Of a DNA stretch of 64,000 bases, positions 22,831 through 32,890 are shown piece by piece (position 1 is the first letter of the stretch; each line of letters starts with the position of its first letter). The translations under genes were made by a program, and so were the position numbers. Origin of the DNA: Xiphydria camelus (lineage: Eukaryota > Arthropoda > Insecta > Hymenoptera > Xiphydriidae); contig OY783193.1 of NCBI GenBank assembly GCA_963678675.1, forward strand, positions 11,766,822-11,830,821. Reading direction: 5' to 3'. The notes beneath the pieces are model-generated. The model ran no database searches. It was given only the letters and a program-made list of their open reading frames with translations, and was not told the origin of the DNA.

Positions 22831-24087
22831 AGCTGATGGTAGTAAAATCGAGCGCGCCAACACGAAAGAACGTAACGAAACCCACACACTCCAGGGCTCT
22901 CGACCGGGCCGATAATGTACGTATCGTCAGCGAAATAGATAATACCTAAAACTAATACGATGTAATAAAAATTAACATTTTGCTCTGCATCTTGAAGTAA
23001 CTTTTTTTAGACGAAGGTTTTCATAGTTTAAGATTTACATGTATACGTAATTGCTCCAGTATTGTACATCCCACCTCCACGAGTCCCAACGCGGGTCATT
23101 TATCTATCTACAAACGGTCTAAAAATGACCGAATCTTCTAATAGGGCAACATTGGAAGATTTAATTTGCTGTAATGACGCCAGATAGACATCGTATCTAC
23201 GTTTTCGTGTCCACGTTTATCGTCAACATAATACGATTTATTCCTAGTCATACGTCGCGTATCGAACGATACGAGTAGTTGAATTTTAGTCATTTCTTGA
23301 GAAGTAACCGCGCGTTGCACTCGTGTGACTTGTGCGAAATACATCCTATTCGTAGTTGCAATGGAAAATAATAAGTGCACCGCGGAGAGACCAAGCAGGA
23401 GAGGCCGACAGATTTGTCTGCCGAAGAAGGTTAGTACAACTTTCTTCTTTACTTTATTAGAATTATATAAATGCGTCCCGGGTAAATCGAGTAATTCAAG
23501 TCTAGCATCTACCAGAGAATAAATCTTTTTTTCTAGTGAATCTCGGATTATGTTGTAGCGACGGTGTACTAGGTCGCTATCTTGTTGGCAATACCGAAGA
23601 CTCTGCACTGCACTTTCTCGCGGGAGCCATGACTTGCTTCCTATACTACATCGGGTAGAGATGTAGCCAAAACCGAGATGTGCCTAAATGCATTCCCCCT
23701 CTAAAAAAAGGTCGCTATCTCGTGGCGGAGCGTTTCGTCCCGGAGTCGGCCTTTAGACTCATTAGTAAGGCTAGGCCGCGACTCCTGACTTAGACGCTCT
23801 GTGGTCCTCCGTGAGAGACGGGCAGTATATAAAGACTGCCCGTCGTCGGATCACTACCGAGAGCTGAGAGCCATGGGCCAGGAGCCATGAGTCGAGGGCC
23901 GAGAGGGTCGGCGCCATCTGGCATCAGGCCGCCACAGCGTGACGGGTCGCCACAGTATTCCCCCCTCCCCCAGTGACGACTGCTGGATACAGACAGAACA
24001 AAGCGGAAGAGGTGGTGTGTGCGTGTGTGAGGCAATGACTGGCTGCGAGCGTGTGCATGGGACATCGGCGGACCTCGGTAGGAATCT
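22831..24087. other. Unassigned sequence with promoter-like segment
   Basis: Contains a short frame ending at a donor-like GTTAGT (23361-23429) and the TATA-containing hairpin at 23819. Nothing else is recognised. Confidence 0.35.
23819..23860 (+). promoter_or_regulatory. Candidate TATA core promoter inside a hairpin
   Basis: TATATAAAG (23826-23834) lies between perfectly complementary ACGGGCAG and CTGCCCGT arms. An initiator-like TCACTA follows about 26 bases downstream. A sequence starting TGTTGTAGCGACGG lies 270 bp upstream at 23551, so the block could be part of a solo LTR. I found no matching partner LTR, primer site or target duplication. The promoter call rests on motifs only. Confidence 0.35.
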
Positions 24088-24090
24088 CTA

Positions 24091-24247
24091 AGGGCCGGTT
24101 GTATAAACGCGGTGAACTGTAGTTCGGCTTGAACTGTAGATCGAGCGTCGTTTTGGTATATTTTGTGTCACAAAAAATATACTAAAATAACGCTCGATCT
24201 ACAGTTCAAGCTGAACTACAGTTCACCGCGTTTATACAACCGGCCCT
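24091..24247. mobile_element. 157-bp palindromic PIF/Harbinger-like MITE
   Basis: An almost perfect palindrome beginning AGGGCCGGTTGTATAAACGC and ending in its inverse complement, flanked by the 3-bp repeat CTA (24088-24090 and 24248-24250). GGGCCGGTT-ATAAA ends and 3-bp duplications are common in insect PIF/Harbinger MITEs; the superfamily assignment is an inference. It has no coding capacity. The near identity of its arms suggests a recent insertion. Confidence 0.8.
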
Positions 24248-24514
24248 CTAATCGAGATTCAATATACCGAGGGATTGCCGGAGGCTGGAACTCCGACGAT
24301 GTTCGTGCAGCGTGTGAAATCGATCATCCTCAGGTGCGTGTGCCGTGGCGTGCATATGCCGTGCGTGCCGGGACGTGTACGTGTGCCGTGACGTCGTATC
24401 GAGGCGTGTACGTGCTCATGTCAGCTCACCAGTTTATACAGTTTTAAGGGTAGTCTTGGACATATTTTATTAGGCAACCCATTCGCGATATATTCGTTAA
24501 CGTATTATATTTGG

Positions 24515-24769
24515 TAAAAAAAACAAAACGTGTGGCCGCCACGCGCGGAAGAAGTGAAACTTCGATACTGATGGGTAAAAAAGAAAACTAAATTAGTAAT
24601 CAACAATAGTAATACCAATACATTTCAAGATAATGTCATATAGTAGGTATTAATAATAGAACTGTCATGGTATTACTATTGTTGATTACTTGTTTAGTTT
24701 TCTTTTCTACCCATCAGTATCGAAGTTTCACTTCTTCCGCGCGTGACGGCCACACGTTTTGTTTTTTAA
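24515..24769. mobile_element. Foldback MITE of about 255 bp
   Basis: Arms of about 100 bp (24515-24616 and 24669-24769) pair almost perfectly through CAAAACGTGTGGCC, CGCGCGGAAGAAGTGAAACT, TCGATACTGATGGGTA and CAACAATAGTAATACC. The loop of about 50 bp contains ATAATGTCATATAGTAGG. It is non-coding. I see no secure target duplication. Confidence 0.75.
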
Positions 24770-24959
24770 CTACAGAAGATTTTCCCAGATTACGCGTTTC
24801 TCAAATAACCCCCTCCTCACGTGCCCTCACGTGGTTCTTCATTGGTGGGGAAAACTGAAGTTGGGTTGACCCATCGCAAACTAATACTTCTGTCCCTAAG
24901 ATATGTATATGTACCTGGTATGTGATAACTAGGTGATAATAGTATCTTATGTCATTAGG

Positions 24960-25107
24960 CGGAAATTCGAGGTTTTTTCAGTCTGTGTTTAATTAGTTCG
25001 TAGCACGAGGCATGGTGGGCGGACGAAGCTCGCCTTTGGCGACTATACCTCCTCCCACTATACCTCGTACTATGACCTAAACACAATCTTAAAAATCCGA
25101 GGATTTC
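24960..25107. repeat. Imperfect inverted repeat
   Basis: CACGAGGCATGGTGGG pairs with CCCACTATACCTCGT, and TGTGTTTAATTAG pairs with GACCTAAACACA. The outer ends GAAATTCGAGG and CCGAGGATTTC also pair. It is probably a decayed MITE. Confidence 0.45.
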
Positions 25108-25336
25108 AGCCGAATGACGTATACTATTTTTTCTCATGAATCCCCATTTCTCGAAACAAAACAAACAGAAGTATACACGGCTCATTTCACGTTGCGTTTA
25201 TCAGTTTGGAAAAAGGACCCACTTCGGACTAAGCAGTCTTTTAAGATCCTGCAAATTCCCGGTCCGTGTCACGCGGGAAAAACGCCATCTTATGATCTAA
25301 AAATAGGCTGGAAAAGGCCTCGAAATGGGCATGAGT
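25108..25336. other. Unassigned sequence
   Basis: Between two repeats; no feature recognised. Confidence 0.4.
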
Positions 25337-25607
25337 GAGGAAATAGTTATTTTCGTTATTAGGGCGTGAAGCGCTGTTTCTAACGAGTGTAAAGTTTGCC
25401 GCACGAGCGAAGCGAGTACGGCAATCACACTCGTTAGAACGGCGCGAAACAACCGAATAACGAATTCTATTTTTTGTCACTAAGTGTCAAATACGAGGTT
25501 GACTATTTCACGCACTGGGCAACTTTTCGCGAATTGGTGTGTGAAAGATGAATTCACATACGTCGAGGACACCCATGAAACCGAGTATTTGACACTGAGT
25601 GACAAAA
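25337..25607 (-). repeat. Lone inverted copy of the 285-bp double-hairpin unit
   Basis: Inverse complement of the unit at 2490-3268, from TTATTTTCGTTATTAGGGCG to CACTGAGTGACAAAAAAC. Both hairpins are preserved. It has one GCAGTGCGTGAAAT block where the array units have two, about 24 bp apart, which accounts for its shorter length. It shows that the unit also exists outside the array. Confidence 0.85.
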
Positions 25608-25681
25608 AACATTTTATCAATGATAAAACAGTGCACTATCAGTATGTAAACCCACCTCAAAACGAAACCTGTCAAATAGCT

Positions 25682-25708
25682 CCCCCCCCCCCCCCCCCCC
25701 CCCCCCCC
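25682..25708. repeat. Poly-C run, 27 bases
   Basis: Twenty-seven consecutive C. The length is likely imprecise in the assembly. Confidence 0.9.
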
Positions 25709-25744
25709 ACTCCGGTCGAGTGTGCCATTTGGGAGAGTCTTCTG

Positions 25745-26113
25745 TACATGTTTAGTTATTATAACTACATATCTAGTTACACCGAGAAAAAAAGCTAGCC
25801 GACAAAATAATTTTGTTCAGTCAATTTGATAACCTAAAAAAAATATTCGTTGGGTTATCCAAATGTTTTATCCATCAAAGTTTCCGTGAAATCAACCAAA
25901 GAATTTTGCGATTCCAAAAAAAAAACATTTTGTTGGCTCGTATTCATTTAAAATATTTTGTTAGACCAACCAAGAGTTCTTTCAGTGTATTCTAACCAGA
26001 AAATGGTCAGTCTAACCAAACACACACAGATGGAGAGGATCCATATTTCACCAAACGCTCTGGTTATGTTCTCCAGGATTTTCGTTAAATTGGCCAGGCT
26101 AAATTTCTCGGTG
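25745..26113. mobile_element. MITE of the GGTCAAAATGAC family, split by another MITE
   Basis: The left piece (to 25779, TTTAGTTATTATAACTAC... CTAGTTA) and right piece (from 25988, TATTCTAACCAGAAAATGGT ... TTTCTCGGTG) are adjacent in intact relatives such as 53079-53340. The right end is followed by TA (26114-26115). The left end is lost near the poly-C tract. The split falls at a TA that is duplicated by the inserted element. Confidence 0.7.
25780..25987. mobile_element. TA-flanked MITE nested in another MITE
   Basis: A 208-bp element begins CACCGAGAAAAAAAGC and ends TCTTTCAGTG, with TA on both sides (25778-25779 and 25988-25989). Removing it and one TA restores a continuous GGTCAAAATGAC-family sequence. 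The interior is AT-rich with TTTTGTTSGR blocks. It is younger than its host element. Confidence 0.75.
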
Positions 26114-26115
26114 TA

Positions 26116-26436
26116 CCGATCACTGGTCTCCGCCCATTCTCTCCTCGCGATATCGGTGTCCTATAGGCACAGGAGCGACGTTCATGGCGTATCTGTCGAT
26201 CTGCGGCGGTTATCGGCATCGAGGCGATCCATCATACGCATCCTCCACCGCCACCCTCACGCGCGGGGCCTGCGTACACACCGCTAGTCGCGAAACATCG
26301 CGACGACATCGTCTCGTATGCACGCGGGAGACTCGATCGAGAGCACACGCTCGCAGCTACAGGCCACACGCTACATGCGCATCACGCGTATAGTCACGCA
26401 TACATGCGTACAGATGGATATATCGACGCTGGCAAG
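26116..26436. other. Unassigned sequence
   Basis: CpG-rich, no recognised feature. Confidence 0.4.
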
Positions 26437-26438
26437 TA

Positions 26439-26667
26439 AGAACATCGTATCTCAATTGTTGGCCAAAATGAGTTAACATCACTTTTCAATATAAGAAATT
26501 CTCCTCTTTCAATTAAAATCATGATTTCTAAATTATTTTTGCAAATATGTGGACTTTTTTAAACAGTAGTTTAATCGTATCTAGTTAATATGGAAATTTG
26601 GCATAAATATTATTAACTTTAAACCCCTACTTCTTGAGAAACTGTCATTATTGAGATACGATGTTCT
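26439..26667. mobile_element. TA-flanked MITE with AGAACATCGTATCTCAA ends
   Basis: A 229-bp AT-rich element with 19-20 bp terminal repeats AGAACATCGTATCTCAAT, flanked by TA (26437-26438 and 26668-26669). It has no coding capacity. Its terminus differs from the CACTGAG group. Confidence 0.75.
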
Positions 26668-26669
26668 TA

Positions 26670-28582
26670 TTTGCGAACGTCGATATACCTACCGAAATAT
26701 CGGTAATTCGCGATCAGGCTTTCTCTCCGCCTTCCCCCCTCCGCGACGGCATTCCCTACAGGCTTTGCGCGAGTCGCGACGGCGGGTATAGGCATTGTGT
26801 AGGATGTACACCTAGATCAATAGCATTGGAAATTATCCAAACAAATTATCGATAGAGCGAAAAAAGCCCGGGCCCGGCGACCGACCGGGGCGCTACATCA
26901 CGCATAGACGGCGGGCGAGCGTATTAAAAAATAAAAAATTGCCGTACATTTTTCAGGCATTAACGTGGGTGGGGTGAGAGTGAGTCGGGCGAGGAGGAGG
27001 GGCGAGGAGTGGCGGCCGGCGGCGGAAAAGCGCGCGGGGTACGACCGGGGGTTGCCGTGTCTGCGTATAAAGGGGTTAGGGAGGGCGAGAGGGTGGGGTG
27101 GAGGTACGCGTACGTGCATGTCTCCCGATTGGCCTGCTAAAGCCCCAGAAGCCAATTCACGACCGGTCGTCGTGTTTAGCGCAATTTTTCAAAATTAACT
27201 AATGTTTGACAGCCACCCCGCGAGACTCCGTCTGTCCCTCTCGCCCCTCCCGTTCGCCAGCTCCTGCTTGCCCCCTTCGCTCCCGCGCTAGTCGCCTATC
27301 TGGAATCGAGCGGGGAGCGGAGAAGAGATCCATTCGCGGAGGGAGGGTGGCGGCACGGGAAATACCGCACATAGCATTAATCACGTTTAATTAATGGAAA
27401 AGGCCGAAAAATAAAACGGCACCTGTCCACCCTCCCCCTAGCGTCCCGCTCGGCGTCAAGGCCTCGCGGCGCAACTCCAGGTTTGACCGAACCGTCGGTT
27501 TCCTCGTGTTACAGTGGTTCCACTACCGTTCGCGCGAACGTCGTTCTTGCGTTTAGCGCGACCACTGGAACGTAAGAATTGACTCCCCGCGCCGGGCGCC
27601 TGGCGATTGCTCTGGACCGAAACCGGAGGCTAACGGCAGTCGTTTCCCGAGTTTTCGGGGGTTGGAAATTGAACGCCACTGTGCAAAAAATCCCAACCCT
27701 CTCTCGGTGTAAGAATTGCTCGAAAGAACTTTTCACTGGAAAGGATTTTCATCGAAGTGTCATCGCTTTCGCGTTCAGCGACAGTTAAACCGCGAGGGAC
27801 GAGGGAAACCAATTTCGAAGTGATCCGCAAAGTCCTTCAATTCCTTCTAACTTAACGTTTGGACAAAAATTTTAATTCGCGTGATAAAATTTAACCTATT
27901 ACACGACTTGTTGAAATTACCTTCCGGCTTGGATTACGACCCCCGGCGTCGGCGACGCGAATCGTCGCTGCAGGAGCCGAAGGACAAGTCGAGCCCGCAG
28001 CATCCGCGCGAGCCTCGCGACGCGTTCGACAGCCGCGCGCAGAAATAACGCCGACTAGAGTTTATTTGTCCGGAAATGGCGGTGGCCCCGGAGGGTGGTG
28101 CCTGTACGAGCGTAGGTGTGGGGTTTGAAAAAAGGGGGTTGGTAGAGGTGGAGAAGAGTAGGTAGGACCTACCTACATACCTACCTACCGGCTACCGCTT
28201 GATGTATCGCGTATTATTTGTGTGTTGCGCTCGTTGCTGCATTGTGCGCTTTTTTCGCGCCCACCCGCCTATTATTTATTAGCACTAACGTGCAATTGTA
28301 TTGATCTGCGATATACCACCCGCCCACGTCGCTACACCCTGCCCAACCCTACCCCTCCTGCCCTTCTCCCGGTATTTTTTCCATTCGGAAAACGTATCCG
28401 GACTCGTCGAGGCGGACGTGCACGGTAGCTCGCTTCGGTTGGTTTCCCCGCGAACGAGATGCAATTCGCTGAAAAAATCATTTAGGCTCCCCCACCCGCG
28501 CCGACTTTATTTCCAGACTAGCTCCCCATCCGGAAATATATTACCGTCGCTTCAAAATTCCTTCTCGATCATTGATTGCTAT
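26670..28582. other. Unassigned CpG-rich sequence
   Basis: Apparently single-copy GC-rich DNA with many chance frames. It contains a short self-complementary GTAGGTAGGACCTACCTAC near 28160. Nothing else recognised. Confidence 0.4.
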
Positions 28583-28586
28583 TTAA

Positions 28587-28826
28587 CCCTTTCGCTACGA
28601 GCGGTTTCTCCGTCGCGGTGATTTTTCGTAGGTAGCTGAATATTATATTATGTATCCTACAATGGCAATATGTGACTAATGTCTAGAAACAATAGATTTT
28701 AAAATTCGTTCAAAAATAAGCATGTGTACCTAATTCTCTTCAAAGACACCATACTTCCCTGCTGGACCCTGTATATACGTGGAATCTTATGGAGAGCGAC
28801 TATAGTCGCCCGTAGTAGCGAAAGGA
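28587..28826. mobile_element. TTAA-flanked piggyBac-like MITE, 240 bp
   Basis: Begins CCCTTTCGCTACGAGCG and ends CGTAGTAGCGAAAGGA, with TTAA on both sides (28583-28586 and 28827-28830). The interior is short and AT-rich with no frame. It is a different family from 21277, with the same target rule. Confidence 0.75.
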
Positions 28827-28830
28827 TTAA

Positions 28831-29962
28831 AACGAGAATGAATGTCGTACGATAAATGGATAACTGTAAAAAATTCTGCGGTGTGAACCTGTATAAATCA
28901 CTTTAGGTATTAGATAACAATAGCGTAAGACTGAATACACCAGCTGTGATATACATAGGCCCACACCGATGAAATGGTGTTAAAAGTTAAGGCCACTTTT
29001 TTGATGCACATCGTTTAATAATTGGATGAAAAATTACACCAAGAAAAAAATGATCGAAGCCACAAGACTCTCCTCACATCCCAATATCTAGCAATCCCTC
29101 CTCCCTCTCTCTATACCATTCCTTCTCAAGAAGAAGAAAAAAATTAATTTAAAATAGAAAATCAATTCCCTGCGCATAAACGACAAACGCGCACAGAGAG
29201 AGAGCAAGAGTCCTCAAAGGTGCGATGATCACGAGCGTTTCGCCGGCGGGCCGCCGCGTCGACGAAGCTATTATATCGTCATCACACATAACGATATAAC
29301 GCGGAATCAACAGAGTGACGATACACACCGGGTCCCGCGCGGCGAAACACAATAGCCGCCGCTGCCGCGGGACCACGCTCGCGCGGCGTGCATGCGCCCG
29401 TGTGGCCGCGTCGCGCGTTGCGTTGCGCCGATGTAACTAAATGATTGGGTAAATGATTCTACAGCGTGCCGCGAGTAATTGAGTGGTGGGTGCCGCCGCC
29501 GCCGCGCTCGCGATGACTGCCCCGCGCGCGGTGCATTCGCGGACGCGCGCTGCACACTCTCGCCCGATTTTCGCATACGTGCCTGTCCCACGTGGCAGCG
29601 TGTGCGTGGCACGCGCTCGCCCGCCGGCAATGACGAGTCATCCACGCTAGAACACCTCCCGCCCTCTCGCGCCGCGCTCCGCAGCTCCGCACACACATAC
29701 CTGCAGCTATGCTCTCTCTGCCCGGTGTCTGGCCTGTGCCTGCCTGCCTCCCTGCCTGCCTACCTACCGGCTTACACGCCGTGCAGGAGCGTTATGTCAT
29801 GATTTCACGTTTGTTTGCCCGGTGCGGTCTGGTGTTAGCAAATTTGCGTGGCCATGGGGATATATGTTTTCGTTTCCAATGATTTATAGGAACGGCGATC
29901 GCGCGACACGGGCCTCGTACTTGTCGCGTGCTGGGAATAGGGTTACGTCGTTCGCTGACTAT
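28831..29962. other. Unassigned sequence with TGCC/TACC simple repeat
   Basis: CpG-rich from 29160 onward, with overlapping open frames on both strands. A TGCC-rich simple repeat lies at 29735-29769. No gene recognised. Confidence 0.4.
29735..29769. repeat. Imperfect (TGCC)n simple repeat
   Basis: About eight tetranucleotide units, mostly TGCC with CTCC and TACC variants at the 3' side. Confidence 0.75.
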
Positions 29963-30990
29963 ACTGAGAAAATTAACTTGCACTGTAAAAAATTTCGGGA
30001 ATTTTCCCGAACTTTTTGCACGAAATTTTTCCGAACTAAAGTGGGAAAACACTTTTCCCTGATATTTTGGTAAAATTCCCTACTTTAATAGGGAAAAATA
30101 ACGTACTGCTCGGGAATATTATCGAAAGTGTAGGGAATTGTGAAATTACCAAACACTTTTTGAAATTTTCCCTAATACATCGGAAAAACTTCTACCTTTC
30201 TTGGGGAAAGAACCATACGAACATTATAGTTCGGGAATATTACTGAAAATGTAAATAATTCTGCATATACCTACTGAAACCTTTCAAGATTCTATCCCAT
30301 AGGATAAAAATATAATTTTTTGTCAATTCGCTGAATTAAAATTAAAAAATCATTACGTGAACAGTTATAAAGATTATAGCAATATTTGACCACGATATGT
30401 TAATTTTAACAATTCGACGGTAAACTATTTTACTAATTTGAAATAGTTAAATATACTCTTACACTAAAAGTTAAAATTTACTATTGAAATAAGTTATTCT
30501 TACTGTTATGAACTTAAAAATTATATAGGCAGAATATTACTTATTATCACTTTGCTTCTTTCTCCCCTTTGAGTTCTACTTGTTACTTCTAAGTTTACTC
30601 TTGATCAAACAAAAACCAGACATGTACCTAACTCAAGTTTCTTCATATTTTGTAGCAAAGCTAACGTCTTGTGTTACAGTAGCTCACCGAGAAAGACGTC
30701 AGCTTCGCAACCAGAAAAGGTTTTATTCATCAAATATATAAGCTAAAGATGACCCACGGACATAATGATATGACAAGAGCTAGAATCCACAAGCACAAAG
30801 GGCAAATAAATATGCAGAGAAAAACTTATTTATTATATTTTTTATATACATGATGTAGTTGAAAAATTGCTTAACTCGCTAGGAATTTTCCGAATGCGTC
30901 TGGCAATTTTCCCTATGTAATGATTGGGAAAATTTCCGAAACAAATTTTTACAGTATGGTCAATCTAACCAAAATCCTGGATACGTACTA
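29963..30990. mobile_element. Fragment of GGTCAAAATGAC-family MITE hosting an insertion
   Basis: TACTGAGAAAATTAACTTG (to 29980) and GGTCAATCTAACCAAAATCC (from 30958) are contiguous in other copies of the family, for example the inverse of 34250-34286. Here they are separated by a 976-bp element. The right half is then cut off by the next repeat near 31000. Confidence 0.65.
29981..30956. mobile_element. 976-bp AT-rich non-autonomous element with CACTGTAAAAA ends
   Basis: Begins CACTGTAAAAAATTTCGG and ends CCGAAACAAATTTTTACAGTA. A TG dinucleotide flanks both sides (29979-29980 and 30957-30958). The interior is AT-rich and carries repeated GGGAATTTTCCC-like words near both ends, with no coding frame. 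The same boundary pattern, CACTGTWAAAAA to TTTTTWACAGTA, occurs at 38264-39474. Confidence 0.7.
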
Positions 30991-31007
30991 TTTTAAATTT
31001 TGTTGAA

Positions 31008-31152
31008 AATGAGCATTTCGATCATTCGCATTACTTCGTTCGTCTCTAGTAAAGTAATACGAACAATTGAAATGCTCATTTTCACCACGATCTGAGAAAT
31101 ATAGATCTGTGATCCGCGATTTTCCCTGTAATCCGATTCGCCTCGGTCTACC
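31008..31152. repeat. Dispersed hairpin repeat, AAAATGAGCATTTCGA family, copy 1
   Basis: AAAATGAGCATTTCGATC and the inverse GAAATGCTCATTTT bracket ATTACTTCGTTCGTCTCTAG, followed by AAATATAGATCTGTGATCC and CGCCTCGGTCTACC. More complete copies lie at 45091-45292 and 59660-59832. Confidence 0.7.
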
Positions 31153-31155
31153 ATA

Positions 31156-31325
31156 CCTCATTTATCTATGAGTTTTTGGCTCATATTTGTATAAAACTTT
31201 TTCGGAGATTACATTTTTAACTATAACAAAGTCTCGCATCGATGTAGGCCAAAAGTTCATTGATAACGAGATAATAGCGATTGAAGTTTCTTTCCTAGCG
31301 AGTAAGTTTAGCCTCATATATGGTT
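31156..31325. repeat. Dispersed repeat, relative of 10757-10964
   Basis: It shares TTATCTATGAG-TTTT, GATGTAGGCCAAAAGTT, GAGATAATA-CGA, GAAGTTTCTTTCCT and AAGTTTAGCCTC with the earlier copy in the same order. The outer left arm is missing here, apparently replaced by the hairpin repeat just upstream. Confidence 0.65.
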
Positions 31326-31667
31326 CAGTAATTACTAGAATTACACTTGAAGTAGATCGGTTTTCTCCGAGTCGAGTAAACCTACCTTGATTCGAAATTA
31401 AAGTCACATTCCAACCTTTAATTAACCCCATTACATGAACACTCGTAAAGAATGCACAAACGAAGGAATGCGATCGAAATCTGGAACGCGCAGGTGCACC
31501 CGAACCTGCGTGCGCGCTCGTAGGAACTATAAGGGTCGTATATGCGTACAAATTTCTTGATAGAACGTTTTGTCCTCCACTGTACAGGAGGTTGGAAAGG
31601 GAGAAGTTTCACGCGAGGACAGGCGATCGGATTCGTGTCAGGCGGAATGTGTCCGGCGTGCGCGTAA
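31326..31667. other. Unassigned sequence
   Basis: No recognised feature. Confidence 0.4.
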
Positions 31668-31669
31668 TA

Positions 31670-32205
31670 CAGGGTTACTACAAAAGAATCATCGGGTTTT
31701 AAAAATATATATTTCAGAAAGAATTACAGATATAATAGTAAATGGCATGTCAATAGAAAGGGAAAATATTCAAGTTTTTGAGCATATCATTGCAAATGTT
31801 CGATGTGGGTTCCTCGCGTCACACGACATACGTCCAAACGACAGTCCAGCTCGGTCCATACATGCTGCAATGTATGTCGATCGATAATTTTAACAGCAGT
31901 CGTAATGCGTTCTCGGAGTTCATCCAATATTGTTGGTAACGGGGTGGTACGTATACTTTATCTTTAAGGCACCCCCCAAAGAAAAAAATCGCACGGTGCG
32001 TATGGTCGGGAGACCTGGGAGGCCACGCGAGCAATATCAAATCTTGTTCAGCACATCGGCCAATCCAACGGCGAGGGAGTTCGCAAGCAAGTGTTTTAAA
32101 CTCGAATATTTTCCCTTTCTATTGACATGTCATTTACTATTATATCTGTAATACTTTCTGAAATATATATTTTTAAATCCCGATGATTCTTTTGTAGTAA
32201 CCCTG
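31670..32205 (-). mobile_element. Internally deleted mariner-superfamily transposon B with long arms
   Basis: A 536-bp element flanked by TA (31668-31669 and 32206-32207). It begins CAGGGTTACTACAAAAGAAT. Its terminal repeats run about 109 bp each (31670-31778 and 32097-32205) with only a few mismatches. The middle keeps a transposase scrap on the minus strand. Long near-identical arms around a small core suggest that internal deletion produced a foldback derivative able to move only with a helper transposase. Confidence 0.85.
31819..32040 (-). pseudogene. Transposase C-terminal remnant (mariner/Tc superfamily)
   Basis: The fragment reads WPPRSPD, then a frame-disturbed stretch, then GGCLKDKVYVPPRYQQYWMN. 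The WPPRSPD-T-DFFLWG-LKD-VYVPP pattern is the region of the third catalytic aspartate in insect DDE transposases. Here the segment between RSPD and the GG is altered and the catalytic aspartate is not recognisable. The N-terminal two thirds are absent. It is dead coding sequence inside element B. Confidence 0.75.
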
Positions 32206-32207
32206 TA

Positions 32208-32886
32208 TAATCAGAGTCGCTAAAGTCGCGAGAGAGGCTAATTAAGAGCGGAACGAAAGGTGCGTGACGTTCGTGTCGCTGCTCGCGCGGAGACCGATAA
32301 GGGCGCGAGGACTCGAACACGAAATCGCGCGATGCGTGTAAAGAACTTACGGAGGGCCGAATCCCGTTGCTCGCCCGCCGTTCCTCCGCATTCTGGCGCA
32401 GCACTCGCGCGCTCGTACCGCACGACTTACGAGCTCCGCGCGCGAGGAGAGCCCCCCCCCCCTGACCGACGCGATTGTCACACAATGCGGAAACGTCGCG
32501 TCTTTGGGAATAAATATTCGGTACCGTTCGATGCATCACTATCGATGCGCGGCGATTCGATTACACGAGTGTGGCCACCGGCCGTACTTCATTGAAATCA
32601 TTAAACGTCATTGCGGCCGGCGGTGCATCGGTATGCGTTTCCGAGTGCGCTCCGTCGAAACGGGATCATTTTTCGAGGTAAGTGGCGATGATCGCTGTGA
32701 TGAGATAGACCCCTAAGAGGCCCTGCAACACTGACGGCTGACTATTTCAGTAAAACTCTATCGGATCGATTTTTGTTTAATTCCTTGAAGAGTACAATCT
32801 GCGATATCCGTAGCAACTGCAACGATCGTGAAATGGAAATTATTCTTGTTTTGCTATCATTATGACTTTATTAAAAAAGAAAATTA
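32208..32886. other. CpG-rich sequence with an open frame ending at a splice-donor-like site
   Basis: An 11-C run lies at 32452-32462. A frame from ATG at 32504 stays open for 58 codons to CGAG|GTAAGTGG (GT at 32678), a good donor match. The predicted peptide is Arg/His/Cys-rich and unrecognised, so I do not call it a gene. Confidence 0.3.
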
Positions 32887-32890
32887 TTAA

